NCBI GenBank assembly: GCA_041394725.1
Contig: JAWKHR010000046.1
Span: 1-53,354, forward strand
DNA: 53,354 bases
Origin: JAWKHR01 sp041394725
GTDB taxonomy: Bacteria; Acidobacteriota; Vicinamibacteria; Vicinamibacterales; SCN-69-37
Direction of reading: 5' to 3'
Shown: positions 51,236-53,354 of the stretch, piece by piece
Position numbering within the stretch: the first letter of the stretch is position 1
Layout: each line of letters begins with the position of its first letter
Notes under the pieces: generated by a model
The model's database searches: none
Seen by the model: only the letters and a program-made list of their open reading frames with translations
What the model was told of the DNA's origin: nothing
Program-made: the position numbers and the translations under genes

Positions 51236-53354
51236 CTACGCCGGGCGGCGGCCGAGCGGCTCCACGCGGCAGAGCAGGGCCTTCGTCTCCATGATGCGCA
51301 CGTTCGGCTCCTCCGACATCGCAATCAGGTCGTTGGCGACGTCGCCGGCCACGAGGCCCGCATGGCCGAAATGCCACGGCATCGCCACCTGGTGAATCAT
51401 CCGGCCGTCCACGACGACCGGACGGATGCGCGGCGTGACCAGCGCGTGCGCTTCGATCCGTCCACGCGCGGTGGCAATCCGCACGCGGGCGCCGTGCGCG
51501 ATTCGCTGTTCGCGCGCGAGTTCCGGCGAGATCTCGCAGAAGAGCGCCGGCTGCAGTTCGGCGAGCCGCGACAACGTCCGCGACATGCCGCCGGCCGTAT
51601 GGTGCTCGGTCAGGCGGTACGTCGTCAGCACGTGCGGGAACCGCGGGTCGGGCGACGACGCCCACGGGTTGTCGGGACGCTCGAGCCGCGACGCCACCGG
51701 GTTGGTCTGCCGCGGATGCACCGGGTTCGTCACCGGCGACTCGAGCGGCTCGTAGTGCGCCGGCAGCGGACCGTCCTTCAGGCCCTTCGGCACCCACAGC
51801 CACCCGAGCCCGTCGTCGTGCATGATGAACGGCGCGTCGCCGCGGATCGCGGGGTCACCGGGCAGCCCCTCAGGCGGCGGCACGAAACCGGGTGCGGTGC
51901 GGCGCGGAAAGTCCGGCGTGTCGAGCCCGGTCCATTCGTGGCGGCCGGCGTCCCACCAGACGAGCTTCTTGCGTTCGCTCCACGGCGTGCCGTCTGGCGC
52001 GGCGGACGCGCGGTTGTAGAGAATGCGTCGATCGGCCGGCCACGCCCAGCCCCAGCCCTGGCCGCTGGGCCCCGACGCGGCGCGGTCACGTGCGCGGTTG
52101 CGGCCGTCGGAGGGGAAGACGCCGGAGTAGATCCAGCAGCCGCACGCGGTGGATCCGTCGGCGGCGAGGTCGGTGAAGCCGTCGACGCGGGTGCCATCGG
52201 CGGTGCGGAAGCCGTTGATCTCCGCGAGCACGGCTTCCATGTCCGGGTCGCCGTGCGGGCCGCGCGACGGGTAGTCCCACGTCAGCGCGCGCAGGCCGTC
52301 GTTGTGCGGGCGCGGATCACGCGACGCGCGGTCCTTCAGCCGGCGGCCGAGCTGGTACACGAACCAGCCCTCGCTGCGGCAGTCGCCGGGTGGATCGACG
52401 GCCTTCTCGTGCCACTGGAGCAGCCGCTGCGTGTTGGTGAAGCAGCCGTCCTTCTCCGCGTGGCCGGCCGCCGGCAGGAAGAAGACCTCCGTGCCGATGC
52501 CCTCCGGCCGCATCGTGCCGGCGGTGACCTCGGGGGCGTCGCGCCAGAACGTCGCCGTCTCGATCTCGACGAGGTCGCGGACGACGAGCCATTTCAGCTG
52601 CGCGAGCGCGCGCCGTTCGAGCGCGGCGTTCGGCGCGCCGACCGCGGGGTTCTGGCCCATGACGAACAGGCCGTCCAGGCGCCCGTCGGCCATGTCGAGC
52701 CAGTAGCCCTGGTGGGAGTGGTCGCCGGAAATCCGCGGCATCCATCCGAACCCGAAGTCGTTCGCCGCCGTCGCGGCCTCGCCGTACCACGCGCGCAGCA
52801 GGCTGACGATGTACTGGTCGAAGTGCGTCCACCAGCCGGTGGCGGTGCGGTGGGACGCGATGTAGCGATAGAGCGTAGCCGTGTCCGGGCCGAACGCCGG
52901 CATCGGCAGGTAGCCGGGCAGCAGGTCGTACAGCGTGGGGATGTCGGTCGAGCCCTGGATCGATGCGTGGCCGCGGAGCGCGAGGATGCCGCCGCCCGGC
53001 CGGCCGATGTTGCCGAGCAGGAGCTGGAGGATGGCCGCCGTGCGGATCACCTGCACGCCGGTCGAGTGCTGCGTCAGCCCGACCGCGTAGCAGATGGCGC
53101 CGGTGCGGTCGCGTCCCGAGGCGGCCGTGAAGCGATCGGCGATCTCCTCGAACGCCGCGCGTGGCATGCCGCACACGCGCTCGACCAGTTCCGGCGTGTA
53201 GCGCGCGAAGTGGCGGCGGACCTGCTGGAAGATGCAGCGCGGGTCCTCGAGCGACGGGTCGCGCCGCGGCCGGCCCGTCTCGTCCCGGTCGTACTGCCAC
53301 GACGCGGTGTCGTAGGTGCGCGTGGCTTCGTCCCAGCCGGAGAACACGCCGCCG
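51236..53354 (-). CDS. Formate-dehydrogenase-type molybdopterin subunit, 5' part missing
   Basis: The frame is open to the end of the window, so about the last 705 residues are seen. The sequence shows molybdopterin oxidoreductase features: SWQYDRDETGRPR type linker, YAVGLTQHSTGVQVIRTAAIL (in part), LLGNIGRPGGGILALRGHASIQG, GQNPAVGAPN and a C-terminal MGD-binding domain (RLTEHHTAGGMSRTLSRLAEL, in part). It looks like FdnG/FdoG-type formate dehydrogenase alpha. The N-terminal Fe-S motif and the Cys or Sec ligand of Mo lie outside the window, so the substrate is unproven. It starts the operon with DUF2007, Fe-S and NrfD genes. Confidence 0.9.
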   Translation of the reverse strand, partial: GGVFSGWDEATRTYDTASWQYDRDETGRPRRDPSLEDPRCIFQQVRRHFARYTPELVERVCGMPRAAFEEIADRFTAASGRDRTGAICYAVGLTQHSTGVQVIRTAAILQLLLGNIGRPGGGILALRGHASIQGSTDIPTLYDLLPGYLPMPAFGPDTATLYRYIASHRTATGWWTHFDQYIVSLLRAWYGEAATAANDFGFGWMPRISGDHSHQGYWLDMADGRLDGLFVMGQNPAVGAPNAALERRALAQLKWLVVRDLVEIETATFWRDAPEVTAGTMRPEGIGTEVFFLPAAGHAEKDGCFTNTQRLLQWHEKAVDPPGDCRSEGWFVYQLGRRLKDRASRDPRPHNDGLRALTWDYPSRGPHGDPDMEAVLAEINGFRTADGTRVDGFTDLAADGSTACGCWIYSGVFPSDGRNRARDRAASGPSGQGWGWAWPADRRILYNRASAAPDGTPWSERKKLVWWDAGRHEWTGLDTPDFPRRTAPGFVPPPEGLPGDPAIRGDAPFIMHDDGLGWLWVPKGLKDGPLPAHYEPLESPVTNPVHPRQTNPVASRLERPDNPWASSPDPRFPHVLTTYRLTEHHTAGGMSRTLSRLAELQPALFCEISPELAREQRIAHGARVRIATARGRIEAHALVTPRIRPVVVDGRMIHQVAMPWHFGHAGLVAGDVANDLIAMSEEPNVRIMETKALLCRVEPLGRRPA

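Overview
The window is very G+C-rich bacterial chromosome with densely packed genes. I see no rRNA, tRNA, CRISPR array or transposase, and no gene-free stretch longer than about 210 bases. The gene content suggests a Gram-negative, respiring, probably acidobacterial (Vicinamibacteria-like) organism. The signs are an outer-membrane barrel set, a complete alternative complex III plus caa3-type oxidase operon, and many secreted proteins of acidobacterial style. That placement is inference; no marker gene is present.

Layout. 1-5.8 kb: end of an Omp85-type barrel gene, a secreted protein with a possible kinase-like fold, a hairpin repeat element, clpS with a thioredoxin-like gene, then a metallo-beta-lactamase-fold hydrolase and a PLP decarboxylase. 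5.8-16.6 kb: PAP2 phosphatase, a membrane Ser/Thr kinase divergent from an ECF sigma/anti-sigma/YbjQ operon, a large UPF0182 membrane protein, a BNR-repeat protein, peroxiredoxin, DUF1295 protein, a second copy of the hairpin repeat, and a beta-barrel protein. 16.8-21.1 kb: a MacAB-like ABC efflux operon (adaptor, ATPase, two permeases).

21.2-27.7 kb is the most unusual part. A gene encoding TPR-like, SLOG-like and class III nucleotide cyclase domains is divergent, across only 37 bp, from an operon. That operon encodes a protein with a TIR domain and two further TIR/DUF4062-like domains, overlapped by an nSTAND1-type NTPase with a membrane segment and TPRs. The parts are those of nucleotide-signalled immune systems (Pycsar, Thoeris, Avs), but the combination is not a standard one. 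A secreted barrel-like protein follows.

28.9-41.6 kb (all minus strand) is one long respiratory operon: actA-actB-actC-actD-actE-actF, a small membrane protein, SCO copper chaperone, then oxidase subunits II (with haem c), I, III and IV. Together they would move electrons from quinol through ACIII cytochromes to caa3 oxidase and oxygen. Perfect hairpins sit in the two larger gaps of this operon.

41.7-47.8 kb: a promoter with a perfect -10 box overlapped by a CRP-type palindrome drives an iodotyrosine-deiodinase-like nitroreductase, a Nat-type ABC exporter and a geranylgeranyl-reductase-type flavoprotein; an M61 peptidase follows. 47.9-53.4 kb (minus): a secreted hypothetical, then a formate-dehydrogenase-type operon (catalytic subunit cut by the window end, DUF2007 protein, four-cluster Fe-S subunit, NrfD anchor).
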